Positions 39,590 through 50,837 of a stretch of 64,000 nucleotides of DNA are shown here, piece after piece. Origin of the DNA: Undaria pinnatifida (lineage: Eukaryota; Sar; Phaeophyceae; Laminariales; Alariaceae). Under the pieces are notes generated by a model. The model was not told where the DNA came from and ran no database searches. It saw only the letters and a list, made by a program, of their open reading frames with translations. The stretch is taken from positions 4,744,265-4,808,264 of the forward strand of contig JABAKD010000004.1 of NCBI GenBank assembly GCA_012845835.1, in the 5' to 3' direction. Position 1 is the first letter of the stretch; each line of letters starts with the position of its first letter. A program made the translations under genes and the position numbers.

Positions 39590-40980
39590 AGATAAGGACA
39601 AACACACCCCGTAGCGCGATCGAAGTATCACACACAGCTTGTAAAAAAGCTGAGTTTCGACAAGATTCCCGACCGCACCGCTTATTTTTGTTTTTTCATG
39701 AACACCTGCCTGTGGAGACATTTTACCAGGACACTGCCATATGAGTTATACGAAGATAGAGCTCTGCTTCTAGGCTAACAGATCAAGTCTGTTTGGTTTC
39801 AAGCACGTACTTGTGTTGGCTTTCGCGTTAATCCGTTGTTTTTACTCACAAAAAAAACAGGGTCCGTGCTGATTTACTATTAGATCAAGATAAGAGTTTA
39901 AGTTTGTTCCGTGATCACAATGACGATTCAGCCATCCTTGTACCTGGTACCGGGTATGAAGTAGTCCTGTTTTTTTTTTTGCCGCAACAAAGTACATTTT
40001 GTTGTGCCAGAAAATTGCAGCACGACCGTTGGTGGTCGCGCAGGCCGGGGGGACTTCGTTATGTACGTACCTGGTAGGCGGGATAAACCCCAAAACAAAC
40101 CGCTTGATGCTCATTACCCTCTCACTTTGAAACGAAAGTATTTTTGTATGTTGATGTTGAGTTTTAGTCGGCACACTTCTTGTTGTGTATGTAGGTTTCA
40201 CAGACATGATATTGTCAATCGTTCCTTGTGGGCAAAAATAAGATATCATCACCCTCTGCATACCCAGCGTGCGGAAGCATATTTGGCGGAACACTATGTA
40301 CAGCCCCTGCTTTTTGCGATCCGCGTAGCAAGCCGCTGTCTGTTTTGTTGTTTATTCGCAGATTCTCTCACAACACAGGGAGGTCTTCTGCTGGTTTCTA
40401 TGTGTGTCCCAAACTTCCCACCGCCACCTTTTTGCCGACAGAGAGCGGCGTGGAAGAGCTCCGATTGGCTCGCCTCCGACATGGAGCCTCTGGTGGAGGG
40501 AATACCTCAAGGAGAGGGACGAAGCGGGGTTCGTGCAGTCGGTGGTCATCGTTGTTTACTCTCGTTGTGGGTGTGGGCGCAAAACAGCATAGCAATTGGA
40601 AACGAGTTTTGTAGTCCCACAGCACAGATGCTCAACGCGACTGAACGCCGGATGAGCTAGAGCGTTTGCGTACTTTGTACCCGCGATCTCTATCAGCGCC
40701 AGGAGGAGGTCACAGCAGACCACAATTGCCGCCGACACCGACACCAAATATTGGACGTGCCTTTTTTTTTTGGGGGGGGGGGCGCAGCCAAGGTCAAGCC
40801 ATCGACAGCTATAAACTGTAGTTCGTCAACGACGAGGGTTATGGGCCCCGCACGACAGAGTGGGAATTCACGATTGCAGTTGGTGTTCAGTTTGCGACCA
40901 ATGGGGCATTATGGTGACGTGCTGAATAAAGCTCTCGCCCGCCCTCCCCTCGCTTTGATCACGAATGGAACGAGCAACAG
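39590..40980. other. Ambiguous coding potential around 40.4-40.6 kb
   Basis: From 40004 to 40660 a 218-codon plus frame is open, yet near 40440-40600 two other plus frames (one with SLWWREYLKERDEAGF) and the minus strand are open too. An exon entered at TTTGCCGACAG (40446) is plausible, but I cannot choose a frame. Confidence 0.3.
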
Positions 40981-41432
40981 CGAACGCACGCGTTATCGTG
41001 GTTTGGCTACACCTGAGTTTTGTGATGGTAGTGTTTTCTGTATACCTCTCCGCTCGACCGTTTTTCTTCTCCTCCCCGAGCGCGTTTTCAGGAGATCTGT
41101 ACTCCATCATGATCTAATTGGCGCCCTCCTGCGCCGCATCACGAGTCATTTCATCACCGCTCAGTACCGGCGCTAGAATACGGCTCAACACGGCGTCGTT
41201 GCTTAGCGCGAACGCGCGGGTTATCGTGGTTTCGCTACACCTAATTTTTGTGGTTGTACTGTTTTCTGTACCCCTCTCGGCCCGACCGCTCTTCTTTTCC
41301 TCGAGCGCGTTTTCAGGAGATCTGAACTCCGTCATGATCCAATTGGCGCCCCCCTGCGCCGCATCACGAGTCATTTCATTACCGCTCAGTACCGGCGCTA
41401 GAATACGGTGCAACACGCCGTCGTTGCTTCGC
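40981..41432. repeat. Tandem duplication, about 226-bp unit
   Basis: Two adjacent copies run GTTATCGTGGTTT through GAGCGCGTTTTCAGGAGATC, CACGAGTCATTTCAT and GTCGTTGCTT, about 90 percent identical. No gene is seen within the unit. Confidence 0.85.
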
Positions 41433-41601
41433 GATCAAAAGTGGTACAGTGGCTTGCAGAGCATGATTCGCATACGGCAGCCATTAATCGCATCAGGCGC
41501 ACCGGCTATAGGTAGACCGGGTTACATTATTTTGAGCTACTCTACTATTAATACTCTGTTGAAATAGAACCACCCGTGCGGCTGCTACGTCGTGTTTGTA
41601 G

Positions 41602-41792
41602 TCCATTATCACCTGTGTCGTGATTTCGACGTCACACCTATCCCTCACGGTCATGTGGCGACCCCCCACGATCGTGTGGAGCTGTTACTGCGACTGTGGA
41701 CCCATTATAGTGCCAATAGCGAAGGTCGCCCTCCCAGAACACAGCTGAACGGAGTGTCTCTCGGCGTTCCCTGTGGCTACTGCCAGACTTAA
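41602..41792 (+). CDS. Candidate terminal exon, hypothetical
   Basis: After CGTGTTTGTAG, two bases and 63 codons lead to TAA. It reads HYHLCRDFDVTPIPHGH, a Leu-rich helix (RVELLLRLWTHY) and ends VPCGYCQT. The make-up is protein-like. No partner exon with matching phase was found. Confidence 0.35.
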
Positions 41793-42707
41793 AATACCAA
41801 TAACAAGCTACAACTACCAACAACGCAGCTTGCAAAAATGAGTATCGACCCTAAATTCGCCGAACTCACGGCTGACGTCCTTAAAATATTTTTATAAAAT
41901 AAGCCATGTTCATAATATCTGTCATATATTTGTCTTGGTCACGCGTCGTAATCTAGACCCTGTGACGCGTTGCTGCCTATTATTAGTAGAACTCTTGTGG
42001 AAATGTTCTAGACCCAAAACCTACACACGCGTGCCTGGTATGAACGAGTTGCAGCAGTAGGTATATATATATCGTATGTAAGAGTCAAACAGGTGATTGA
42101 GCCCAGGATATCCAGCAGAGGGTCGCGTATCGTACACTATTTAACTGAAGATAACTAAGTGCACCACCGTTAAATTTAGGCGAAAATCAATGGGTTCGGA
42201 CAAACGGAGACAGAGACACCCGCAGCAGATGCATGGCACATGTTGAACAAGAGGTAGGATATACTCGCGCTACTACAGTATACTTCACTCACCAACCGTC
42301 CTTCCTATAACATCCTGAGTGTGAAGCATCCATACTTGGCAATTAAATGATCATGCAACGCCGGACGTGGGATCGCGATATTTCGAAACACCCAGATATT
42401 GACGCCTCCAAATTTTGTATGAAACCACATTTTTTCGAAAGCTCCGGCTTAGCTCCGCTGACCGAACGGACGCCGTTTGACATTCGTCCACCGCCCTCTG
42501 CAATTCTCCGGTCGCCTTGCTGGCCCTTGGCTTCTTGCGCTGCAAAGGAGAGCGAGAAAGCGAGTGTGATCGAAGCGCCCACCGCTTGCTGTTGCTGGTA
42601 TCCTCGCTAGAGGTTCCTGGGCAAAAGTTTTTTGTCGTGTGCGTCGGGTGACAAGCTCACAAGTCTACTCTTCATCATGCTGCGTGGCGGGTGAGCCCTT
42701 TTGGGGT
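41793..42707. other. Intergenic, no gene seen
   Basis: Mixed sequence with overlapping short frames at 42343-42610 on both strands, none supported by splice sites. Confidence 0.4.
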
Positions 42708-43172
42708 TTAGCGGGAGTACACAAAATCGTTCATGACGTCACGACCTAGCACCTCTAGCAAGAGCCGCGATCCAGGCACCGTCGCGACCGAGGAAGAACC
42801 GAGCAGTAAGAGGATCCGGGGGGGAGGGGTGTCACGGAGACCGTAGGAGCCGTCGTGCGTCGCATTTAGCCTCGATAGACCGCGGACTTCTGTTTGTTGT
42901 TGCAAGTGCGATGCCTGACCTGCAATAATACTTTTTCCCCCAGCTTTATTATTTGAGGTACAAGGCCAACGATGTCCGTTTTTTCTCGTTGCCCGTTTTT
43001 TCTCTTTTGCGGGATGGATGCAGCACTCTTTTTCTTGTCCTGTGTCCCGCGTGCGCCACGACACGATCACACCCTGCCTGCCGGATAGCCCCGGGCCGCG
43101 CGTCGATAGTGCGCGCTTGTTGTACAGCACTCGTTGGTTATCCTGTGCGGCAAACAGTTCTCTAGCAGTCAT
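42708..43172 (-). CDS. Hypothetical frame (154 codons)
   Basis: ATG at 43172, stop at 42708. Basic and Gly/Ser-rich, with CCIHPAKEKKRATRKNGH in the middle and a hydrophobic LLLLGSSSVATVPGSRLLLE near the end. I recognise no family. The length is at the upper edge of chance for this base composition. Confidence 0.25.
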   Translation of the reverse strand: MTARELFAAQDNQRVLYNKRALSTRGPGLSGRQGVIVSWRTRDTGQEKECCIHPAKEKKRATRKNGHRWPCTSNNKAGGKSIIAGQASHLQQQTEVRGLSRLNATHDGSYGLRDTPPPRILLLLGSSSVATVPGSRLLLEVLGRDVMNDFVYSR

Positions 43173-43337
43173 TCTGCGATCGGAGAGAATCCTCTTTCTT
43201 TCGGGAATAGGATACTCTCGGGGATAATCGATGTATACGGAGTATGATACAACACGATGTGTATTCCACCCCGTGGATCAAGCTTCCCAAAGGAAACTAT
43301 TGATGTTATACCTGGAATATTTGGGACCCATGCATAG

Positions 43338-43625
43338 CCGGTCGGCCCGGTGGCGTATTAGGTTATCCTCGAGCCTGATGTATTATTAGAAGAGTTCGTG
43401 ACTTCGAATCCCCCCGAGTGCATAGTCTACTTGAATAAATTCGTGGGAACCTTTTTTGTGCACAAATTGACTTGCGGAAAGCGCGAGAGCGTGAGTTTAG
43501 CAACACTCGATGAAAATTCGACCAGCAGTGGGATTGCTGATTCGTGAACCCTATGCGAGCAAAAGTTGAAGGCAAGAACCGGGGGGGGAGGGACGAAACC
43601 TGCGACCACGGCTTGTCCAGAAGCT
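43338..43625 (+). mobile_element. tRNA-headed SINE family S2, copy 2
   Basis: It opens GGTCGGCCCGGTGGCGTATT, has TTCGAATCCCC about 65 bp later and shares the body and 3-prime end (GGCTTGTCCAGAAGCTG) with 18853-19130. Confidence 0.75.
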
Positions 43626-44408
43626 GAAAAACAATGCATAGCGACCTAAAATCCGACAAGTGCGATGTCATCAACCTCCCACGAACATCGTAAAGCAGCA
43701 GCACGAGTGTTGCAACGCTTTCCGGTGTCGTGCAGCTCCTTGCAGTGCATTTCAGACACCCCATACCCCAGCAGAAAGGGCTGCTTCGTGTGCCCGATGC
43801 TGTAATCGTCTACCATATGTTTTTTTACTTCTGTTATAGACTATCCCTCTGGCGCACAGAAAAAAAACAAATGAAACGGCACTTACTTCTTTTTTTTTCC
43901 GGGCTCTGATGACAGTGAGGTCATACTAGATCCAACTAATTTCATTTTCTACTCCTATTTATTTTCGTGGCTCGTGCCATGTTTTTTTTTGTGTATCCTA
44001 ATACCATACCCATCTGCCGAAGCCCCAAAGGATATTGCTATTGTTAATACTAATGCAAATATTAATTTAATTTACATTAAACTAAACTTGACAAAACGGC
44101 GGTGCCGTCTATCGTATTTAGTGGGTTTCAAGTGCAATTGTAAGGTGTTTTTAATGCGGGAATACGGCTTTTTAGCGTGAATTACTGCGGGCTGCGGATA
44201 TACCCTCACATGGTGTAGGCTTGAATCCTTTATCCTCCCCCTCTTATCGCCGATTATGCCACCTCTTTTATGCCCTTTTTCTCTCATTGTGCTACCATAA
44301 AAAGGTGAATAATGCTTTTATTATGCAGACACCAAAATTTTAAATGCATGTTATTTCACTTCATGTATCACGCCGAAATAGCTCAAAATATTTTCCTTTG
44401 AGATAAAT
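43626..44408. other. Intergenic, no gene seen
   Basis: AT-rich sequence with no supported exon. Confidence 0.4.
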
Positions 44409-44492
44409 TGTTTCAAGGCTTAGTTTGGGTAAGCTATTGGTTAACCTTTTGCAAGTGGTCAAACAGACTAATACCCCACTAATTCCTTAACA
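44409..44492 (+). repeat. TRIM LTR 1
   Basis: TG...CA ends (TGTTTCAAGG to CCTTAACA), 84 bp. Confidence 0.65.
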
Positions 44493-44768
44493 AATGGCGT
44501 CGTCGGTAGGACATGTTTTTTTTGGGTCGTGGGTTCATACCCCGCCATCCACAATAATAAACTTTTTCAGATTTTCCCCATGTCGAACTTGAAAAGTACT
44601 CTCCTCGGTATATCCAGGAAATGAAACTGCTTGGATATTGACAGGTCCGCCCGTATATCCGGCCGACCTGCTATCCCGCCGTTTCAGGGGGGGAGAGTGT
44701 TATAAGGCTTAGTTTGGGTAAGCTATTGGTTAACCTTTTGCAAGTGGTCAAACGGCAGCGTCGCGTGC

Positions 44769-45384
44769 ATGGCGTCTGCACCGAGGGTAAAGTTCTCCCC
44801 AGCGTTGGCGACCGCGGCGGTGGAAACGGCCTCCGCCCTCCTCACGTTAGAGAGGCCGTCGTCGTGGCAAGTGGACGCCCTTTCAGTGGAAGTGGCCTGG
44901 ACTCGCATGGATTGTACGCCCTATGCCGGACAGACGAGAGCCGCCCCGACCCTTGCCCTCGTCAAGGCCCTGCTGATGGCCCACGACGAGGCCCCCGACC
45001 CCGTCTTCTGGCCGGACCCCGGAGGAAGAGTTGACGGAACGCAACCGGGGGAAACAGCGACGCAGCGACAGTCTCGACCGCGGGGACCGAAACCGTGGGG
45101 GTGGCAGCGAAAATGGTGGGGGTGGCGACCACCACCACCACCGCGAGGGTGACAGCGGTGGTGGAGGCGGAGGAGGCGTATCGGGTGCTGGTGTGGCTGA
45201 GGGCGCCACTTTGGTCCAACAACCGCGGCAGCTGGCCGCAGCTCTGGCGGAGGCAACGGAGGGCGGAGGAACGGTGCGAGAGGACGTTCAGCGTGAAGCG
45301 GCTTGGGTATTGACAGGTTCGCCCGTATATCCGGCCGACCTGCTATCCCGCCGTTTCAGGGGGGGGGAGTTTTACCAGGCTTAG
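44769..45384 (+). pseudogene. TRIM internal frame, possible gag-like remnant
   Basis: An ATG-started frame (MASAPRVKFSPALATAAVE) gives about 90 ordered residues ending PVFWPDPGG, then decays. A second frame from about 45031 reads an Arg/Gly/Asp-rich region, VREDVQREAAWVLTG and ends FRGGEFYQA. A single indel near 45030 would join them. The last 20 codons overlap a block also present at 44637-44698. No CCHC knuckle, so gag identity is a guess. Confidence 0.35.
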
Positions 45385-45455
45385 TTTGGGTAAGCTATTG
45401 GTTAACATTTTGCAAGTGGTCAAGCAGACTAATACCCCACTAATTGCTCAAGACA
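45370..45455 (+). repeat. TRIM LTR 3
   Basis: Begins TTTTACCAGG (first bases changed), continues like LTR 1 through ATACCCCACTAATT and ends AAGACA. Confidence 0.6.
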
Positions 45456-46525
45456 ATCACGAGGTATCGACCTATAAATGTAACTTTTGCGGTATGATCT
45501 AGTTTATATATAAACCATCCCAGACAACAAGGCAGAGCGTGCGATTTGTCCTTTTGTCACAACACGTAGATTAAGCAAAGTTTTGCCTTTTTTTCCGAGG
45601 CTTTTTCCACAGGGGACACCACGGTAACGGTTTTTATGCTCGCATATTATGCTCCTAAACGGAATGTTATTCTAGCTCAGGCCTGATTAGACTGATTAGT
45701 ATGCTAGCATTATCCTAGCATATTAACTCGCGCCAAAACGACGAGTAGTTCTACTAATAAAAATTATGCTGGCGCAAAGGACTCAGGCCTGCTCACATGC
45801 CCTGACACTGCAATGCGGCGGAGATCCACACGCACTCACGCACACAGGTGGATATGTAAAGTGGGCGTTCTTCCGACGCATCGTTTGAGTCTACGTTGCA
45901 TTGCAGCTTCCTCGTTTGATGTTATCTCGTATCGTATGTCTTTCGTTTTGCGAAACGCTTTGTCTTTCGTATGATGTACGATGTAATAAATGGTTTACGA
46001 CTTGCCGTCGTCATCGACGCGCGCATTTTGCACAAGGTTGGGAGAATCAATAACAAACGAACAACGCCACGTGGGGATTTAAGACCTCTGCTTCTAGGGA
46101 TTTTTAGGCACAGCTAGCTCCGTGAGGAGTTGGCTGTTTCGCTCGTATTCCGGTCAAGTAATATTGCGACTGAAACAGTTAGTTGCTGTTACGGTCCTCT
46201 AGCCCGGGGCAGAACTACATGCTACGTTTTTTCGTCTTTCTCGTTTTCGTATTTTGTCGTGTAGACTGAATGCAGTCGTTTTGTTTTTGGATTGAAACTT
46301 ATGGAAATTCTAGGTCATACTTATTGCGCTTTTCTTGTGCAAAATGAAGTCCAATAGCGCATTTTTCGACTCCGGCGACGCCTTCCACGGGATCCTCCGA
46401 AGGCGCCTCCATCGGCGTTTCCTCGGCCGGGGAGGTCTTTCTAGGCTCGCCTGACTTTAATCGGCAGGCCGGCTGGCTTTGCAAGCCGACTTACCGACTA
46501 AATTAGACGACTAGCGACAGGTTAT
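45456..46525. other. Intergenic, no gene seen
   Basis: No exon or repeat recognised; short minus-strand frames only. Confidence 0.4.
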
Positions 46526-46785
46526 TGTCAAGATACGGCCTCGAAAGTCGTGTAATTATCCGAATTGAGATCATTTGGATGGGTTTCGTATGATATGGTT
46601 GCCGTTTTATATTCGGGATAGTTAGGAGATAGATCGGAGGCACGTGCCTCCGATCTCAGAAGCCATCCGGGGCTCTGGTGGAATCGAATAGCCTACGAAG
46701 GTTACGAAAGTGAGTACTCTTCGAGGACCTGCTCAATTGGCAGACCTGCAAGGGGCACTCTGTGTCTCCGCCCAATAACCTTACA
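46526..46785 (+). repeat. Gypsy 5-prime LTR
   Basis: TGTCAAGATACGGCC to AATAACCTTACA. It contains a 26-bp perfect palindrome at 46631-46656 centred on CACGTG. Confidence 0.85.
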
Positions 46786-48155
46786 TTATGGCGTCGTCTT
46801 AGGCTAGACTTGCTATTGTGGAAGCATTCCTCCAATCTCTCCCATAGCTGTTTTTCCTAGCGATTTTGCTTTTGCTTTCCATCGAGCCCACAATCACTGT
46901 TCCTTGACGGGCGGCTTCTCATTGGAGGGAGCACCCTTCGTCCTCCAACGGCGACCACAACAGCAGTAAGATGGCAGGGGCCCCTCCTGTTGGTCGCCGG
47001 GCACGTACCAAACAGACGACACCTTCCAACTACGTGCGGATGACACTGCTCTTCGGAGCACACTCCTCGTCTCGGCTTTCGGTCGAATCAGTTCCCCGCC
47101 AGCTGTGTCACATAGACCACTCCGCAGCGGAACTGCCCAAGCCCTACCCATCAGACTTGTTTGCTCCGCGCTCAGCCAGCATGTTGCACTGCACATCTCC
47201 GCGAGCTACCAGCACCAGCCCCAAGATCGCCCGTCAACCTGTACTTTTTTGGCGCTTCGGCGCTGAGGCATATGCACGACGCGCCACGGACAAGCATACT
47301 GGAATCAACCCTTCGAAGGACCAGCGACGTGGACTTCGCGTGCTGACGGAGCCAGGCCGACCTTTGCGGCCCCCCCTAGGACTACGGGCACCGTGCTCTA
47401 GGAGCTCATGTCGGGGCTCCTTCCTTGTGGTCCTTCCTGGGAAGGAACAGGCGGCGCTTGTGGAATGCTTGGGGCTCCTCGTTCGGCGATTTTTTCCAGT
47501 ACACGCGTTATCGTATGGGTTTCAGTACACACTTTGATCCGTCTTGCGCGTCGAACAAACTCCTGTGCTCCCTTTCTGCTGGAAATAGTACAGCTACTAA
47601 TTTGACGCAACCCGGACCCCTCCCCGATCTTTCGCGATCACCAGCGTTCCACTGCGTCACGCAGTTTCAACCATCATGTTCGCAGCGCTACCAACTACAG
47701 TGCAGCATAGTGGGCTTGCTGTCAATACATGCCATATACCGCCGGATTCTCTGCTGTAGAAGTCACTGTACAGCAGCCGAGCCGCCTTCTTTGCTCCTGC
47801 CAATCCACCACATAGCTCGACCCTTCACTGCCCCAGCGCCCACAGTTACAGCACTGCAGCTCCGACACCCTCCGCTGCTGTGCGAGTGCTCCTTGCAAGT
47901 TCGATTCGAGAAGTTTTTTTGTCCTTGCCCTCCCGTGACTAGAACTTGAATTTAGTGAACGCTGAAGCTCTGCGCTGGCTTTTCTGGGCAAGGCTGTCGG
48001 CGTGTGCGATGCCCTATATTCCACCATTCATGGGTACGCGGAGGCTAATACCACTTTCTGTATGGGCACAGCTGCGATAGTGCGGCACTCTGCACTGATG
48101 TCGACGCAACTGTCCCTTTATGGTGCGGTCGGTGTGGGTACGGAATTTCCTAACC

Positions 48156-49280
48156 CTACGCGACTTAGCCACCGACCGGCAAAAGCGCGCGAACGACGTT
48201 GTCCGCGCACACCACGCCCTCACCGTTTCTCGTGTTAACCGCAGAAACTCCACCCTCGCCGACGCGCTGCGTCCAGCATCTAACTTCGCTACGGGTGGTT
48301 GGGCATGGGTGTACAATTTTGCCTCTACCATCCGCTGGGTGTGAAGGCGAATACCGACGCCAAGGTACTCAAGGCCAAACTCGTGCCTAACCGGACGGGC
48401 CCGTACAAGATCCTGGCAGTCGGTTCCTGCTCCGCCGCCGAGACCCCGGACGGTTCGCCGCTCGGGAGCAACCTCCTCTATTTGGATCTCCCTTCCGACC
48501 TGCCCGGTTCGGACGCTCGTCAACGTGTGGCCATCGAGCGCTGCAAACCCTGCACCAACCTCCACGACAGCGGAGACATGCCCAAATACCTACCGGCGGG
48601 GCTGACGCAGTACGTGCTCAACAATTTTTCCAAGCAGTCCCCGCCGTACCACGTCACTCAAGACGATGTTTCGACTCCTCTCCAACGGCTGGAGGTGGAG
48701 CAGATCACCGGTCATCAGTCGGTACGGGGGCGAGGTGGCGTCATCGCGGTGCTATACAAGACGCATGGGCGGGACTCTACGAACCTTCCTGGGAGCGTAA
48801 AATGGACCTCCACCTCTCCCGCTCCCACATCTTGCGCTATTGGGCCGGAACCCCGGACCAGCACTGCCAAACCAACCGCCTCCACCGCCGAATGCGGATC
48901 GGGGCGGCACAGCGCGAGCTCTCCCGCACAACGGGGAATGTTTCCTAGCGCCGGGCTACGCCTGTGTTCCCCGCGCCGATTGGCTCCGTCGCTACCACGA
49001 AACGGTACTTCCTAAGGGAGCCCACTTTTGGTACAAGGGAGACGATCGGTTATGGTGGCTTGGAAAAATCAGCGCGAGCACTACCAAGGACAAGGTATAC
49101 CTGGTCCGCTTTCCGGACGACATGGGATCGATTAAACTTCCTCTTCCCCGGTCGCGCTACACGACTTCGACGGGAGCCGTACGAGGCTCTTGGTGCCTGC
49201 AAGTTCACATCGCCAGTGCGTTTCCTCGGGGGATCCAACGTAACGTAGACGAATCTCGAGGCGCGGCCGTGGCCCGTTGA
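48156..49280 (+). pseudogene. Gypsy pol C-terminus: integrase end, chromodomain, Trp-rich domain
   Basis: Three frames make one decayed reading. 48156-48300 has RDLATDRQKRANDVV, the integrase C-terminal zone. 48340-48760 holds KLVPNRTGPYKIL, the GPY/F-like motif, and PLQRLEVEQI, the start of a chromodomain. A one-base loss near 48765 shifts to a frame with YEPSWERKMDLHLSRSHILRY, the rest of the chromodomain. A further shift leads to GAHFWYKGDDRLWWLGKI and VYLVRFPDDMG before TGA at 49280. Chromodomains guide integration to marked chromatin. The last domain recalls Tudor/SH3-type folds; that is inference. Confidence 0.65.
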
Positions 49281-50167
49281 CTTTTAAGCCGCCACCGCTC
49301 CTCGATAGTTCTTCATTTTTTGGGGTTATGCGGTTTGAGTCACTTTGTCTTTGGGTTGTTCGTAGTGTCCTGAGAGTCTTCGTGGGGTTTTGGGGCGGTT
49401 CTTTCCATTTTTCTTCTTTTTGTCCTGCCGAACTCCCTGCTCAGTGCCGGGACAGGGTTCGGGTAAAACGCCGCTATCTGAGGCGCAGGGCTGTCGCTTT
49501 TTCGTCGTTGTTCAATTTCGCCCTGCCGACGCCCTCCTCAGCCCAGAGCCGGGGCGCGACCAGGGTACTCTGTTCGCGCGTAACGTGGTACAGGGCTATG
49601 TACGGGTCTGTGTGTCATCTTTTATCTTTTTGTGTGTTGTGTTTGTTCTACTTTGTTTTTTCGGCCAAACACTTGCCCCCCTCGCGGGGCTGTAGATGTT
49701 GCCACCTTCCATCCCGGGTATTTGTCGTTTCCCCGTCTAACCCCCCGCCATGCCGATGACCCGCCGGAGGTTCGTCGCATGACTTCTCCCTTGTGTTAGC
49801 GCCTGTGTTCCCCTCAATATCGACGAGGGCTCGCCTCGCTATAGTACCTTTTCAGTGGTTGGTTTGCCGTAGAGCTCTTCCCCCCCCCCCCCCCGCCACA
49901 CCGGCAGCATGCGGCACCTTCTAGAACCTTTTCTCCCCCCTCGCCACACCGGCGGTACGCGGCAGGTTTCGATGGGTAGCTTTTGCCTTGTTGTAGGGTC
50001 TGCGTTTCCTTCAACTGATTTGCTTCGCGTGTTGCTGGCTCCATAGCTAGACCGTTAGAGGTGTGGGAGTGGGTTTTGAGGAGACGCATCTTCGACTCGT
50101 GGTCTAGTTCGTAGAACCGGAGTTTCCCCGAATACTTCTGCATATGCGGCTCATCAGGGTGGGCTAG
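49281..50167 (+). other. Gypsy 3-prime untranslated region
   Basis: Non-coding, with two CCTGCCGA/GCCC-type blocks, a C-run at 49880 and a purine-rich CAGGGTGGGCTAG just before the 3-prime LTR, a likely polypurine tract. Confidence 0.5.
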
Positions 50168-50436
50168 TGTTAAGATACGGCCTCGAAATGCCTGTAATTA
50201 TCCGAATTGAAATCATTTGGATGGGTTTCGTATGATAAGGTTGGCGTTTTATATTCAGGATAGTCAGGGAATAGATCGGAGGCATGTGCCTCCGATCTCA
50301 GAAGCCATCCGGGGCTTCGGTGGAATCGAATAAAGCTACGTCTCTACGAAGGCTACGAAATTGAGTACTCTCCGAGGACCTGCTCAATTGGCAGACCTGC
50401 AGGGGGCACTTTGTGTCTCCGCCCAATAATCTTACA
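50168..50436 (+). repeat. Gypsy 3-prime LTR
   Basis: TGTTAAGATACGGCC to AATAATCTTACA. The palindrome at 50273-50298 is broken by one C-to-T change at its centre. Confidence 0.85.
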
Positions 50437-50583
50437 TTATTAGTCGTGAAATGTTGCCGACTCACGGTCCTAGCAACATGTACTACTGCAGTTGCTGGGT
50501 GCTGCTTGTACGAGTGCAAAATAACACTAAACGGTCACCCCTGTTCGGTGAAATGAGGGGGTTTGAACCCCGGTGAAACCAAC

Positions 50584-50834
50584 TACTACTGCTACTGCTA
50601 CTGCTACTGCTACTGCTACTGCTACTGCTACTGCTACTGCTACTGCTACTGCTACTGCTACTGCTACTGCTACTGCTACTGCTACTGCTACTGCTACTGC
50701 TACTGCTATGGCTACTGCTACTGCTACTGCTATGGCTACTGCTACTGCTGCTACTGCTACTGCTATGGCTACTGCTACTGCTACTGCTACTGCTACGGCT
50801 ACTGCTACTGATACTGCTACTGCTACTGCTACTG
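50584..50834 (+). repeat. CTACTG hexanucleotide microsatellite
   Basis: About 250 bp of CTACTG with a few GGCTAC and TGATAC variants late in the array. It passes into GTT repeats and then family R6. Confidence 0.95.
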
Positions 50835-50837
50835 TTG

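Larger units (their letters stand above)
44409..45455 (+). mobile_element. Composite TRIM-like element with three LTRs
   Basis: Related LTRs lie at 44409-44492, 44698-44753 (cut short) and 45370-45455, sharing GGCTTAGTTTGGGTAAGC and GCAAGTGGTCAA. Each later LTR follows a purine tract (CAGGGGGGGAGAG, CAGGGGGGGGGAG). The first is followed by TGGCGTCGTCGGTAGG, a likely primer-binding site also seen in the gypsy element. LTRs of about 85 bp and no pol match terminal-repeat retrotransposons in miniature. No flanking duplication seen. Confidence 0.65.
46526..50436 (+). mobile_element. Decayed Ty3/gypsy retrotransposon (chromovirus-like)
   Basis: Direct LTRs (260 and 269 bp) flank 3.4 kb and TTAT lies on both outer sides (46522-46525, 50437-50440). 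TGGCGTCGTCTTAGG three bases after the 5-prime LTR is the probable primer site. The interior retains only the C-terminal end of pol. I see no protease, RT or RNase H, so it is an internally deleted, non-autonomous copy. LTR divergence near 10 percent by eye means it is old. Confidence 0.8.

Noticed and set aside
40004-40660. 218-codon plus-strand gene
   Set aside because: Other frames on both strands are equally open over its best part and the N-terminal half crosses unremarkable sequence; left as ambiguous coding potential.
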